From Allodiplogaster sudhausi (lineage: Eukaryota > Nematoda > Chromadorea > Rhabditida > Diplogasteridae): a DNA stretch of 64,000 bases. The stretch spans positions 5,001 through 69,000 of the forward strand of contig CALZFC010000319.1 of assembly GCA_945643635.1 (NCBI GenBank). The letters run 5' to 3'. A program made the translations under genes and the position numbers. Below the pieces are notes generated by a model. That model saw nothing but the letters and a program-made list of their open reading frames with translations, was not told where the DNA came from and did no database searches. Shown one piece after another: positions 63,565-64,000 of the stretch; position 1 is the first letter of the stretch, and each line of letters begins with the position of its first letter.

Positions 63565-63853
63565 GAGAGAAGTGTATGTGTGTCACGTAGTCATACTTGC
63601 TGTACGCACGTACGTATGTATGTATGTACATGTATGTACATGAACATGTAAATATGTACACGAAATTAAAGGATCGAATCCCGGAGATAACTTCTTCTGC
63701 ACTTCTTCTGCAAGTCATCTGCACTTCTTCTGCAGCCTAAAATTTTACACGGGATATCCTATCCTTGCTTAGTTTGAAGCCAACATGAAACAAAAAAATT
63801 TCTGACATGGCCATTAAACTATATTACTTTATTCGTAAATAAAACAAAAAGTT

Positions 63854-63971
63854 TCTAACAACACCCGGGATTCCCAAGCCGTCTCCGATCCAAGTACTAA
63901 CCGGGCCCAACGTTGCTTAACTTGCCAGATCGGACGGGATGGCGTGTTCTCAACGTGGTATGGTCGTAAGC
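63854..63971 (-). rRNA. 5S ribosomal RNA gene, altered 3' end
   Basis: Copy 3 equivalent of 33,640. The last gene in the window. Confidence 0.88.
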
Positions 63972-64000
63972 GATAAATACCCGTCTGTATCCCGTAGACA

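Larger units (their letters stand above)
52962..64000. repeat. Composite 15-kb tandem unit, copy 3 (cut by the window end)
   Basis: Third copy, 11,039 bp inside the window. It keeps the 113 bp missing from copy 2, has a longer G run near 57,692 (16 instead of 11), and differs from the others near 55,590. The last complete feature in the window is the 5S gene ending at 63,971. Confidence 0.95.
61298..64000 (-). repeat. 5S rDNA cluster (copy 3, cut by the window end)
   Basis: Same order as at 31,084. The window ends in the Y spacer after the seventh 5S element (six genes plus the 23-nt piece). Confidence 0.9.

Overview
The window looks like repeat-dominated nuclear DNA from an animal, most likely a nematode. 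The main clue is a set of 5S rRNA genes. Their core (for example CATCCCGTCCGATCTGGCAA and TAGTACTTGGATCGGAGACG on the minus strand) agrees, as far as I can recall it, with the Caenorhabditis-type 5S sequence and much less with insect or protist 5S. Exon-like GC-rich islands bounded by TTTCAG/TTGCAG acceptors and GTGAGT-type donors, set in AT-rich DNA, also indicate a eukaryote. I see no bacterial gene, operon, CRISPR array, transposase or reverse transcriptase.

Layout. (1) 1 to about 20,796 is one satellite array of roughly 150 head-to-tail copies of a unit of about 137 bp. It has a conserved GC-richer core and a (TA)n tract of variable length. (2) 20,797-22,750 is a short, rearranged edge: two 5S genes, a U2-like element and a chimeric join. 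(3) 22,751-64,000 is a tandem array of near-identical composite units about 15.05-15.17 kb long: copy 1 22,751-37,914, copy 2 37,915-52,961, copy 3 52,962 to the window end. Unit borders are arbitrary because the array is continuous.

Each composite unit has two parts. One is a 3.6-kb 5S cluster (31,084-34,675 in copy 1). It holds six full-length or near-full-length minus-strand 5S genes, one gene with a short 5' truncation, and two complementary pieces of a further split gene. Its spacers carry U2-snRNA-like segments and TATA/hairpin cassettes. The other part is a block of about 11.5 kb (34,676-46,131; again 49,724-61,297) that sits exactly between the two pieces of the split 5S gene. The pieces add up to a complete 118-nt gene with a 2-bp overlap, so the block looks like an insertion into 5S rDNA that was later amplified together with its flanks.

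The inserted block contains AT-rich sequence with no recognisable gene, a degenerate dimeric tandem repeat, a set of GC-rich exon-like islands (six of which join in one open frame ending at a poly(A) signal), a 95-bp tandem repeat, and about 4 kb of diverged foldback modules in which (CT)n and (GA)n arms flank a conserved core. Four of the six cores can form an 8-bp stem with compensatory base changes. Most long reading frames in the window (Ser-Leu or Arg-Glu repeats, and frames across 5S genes) are translations of CT/GA repeats or rRNA and are not annotated as genes.
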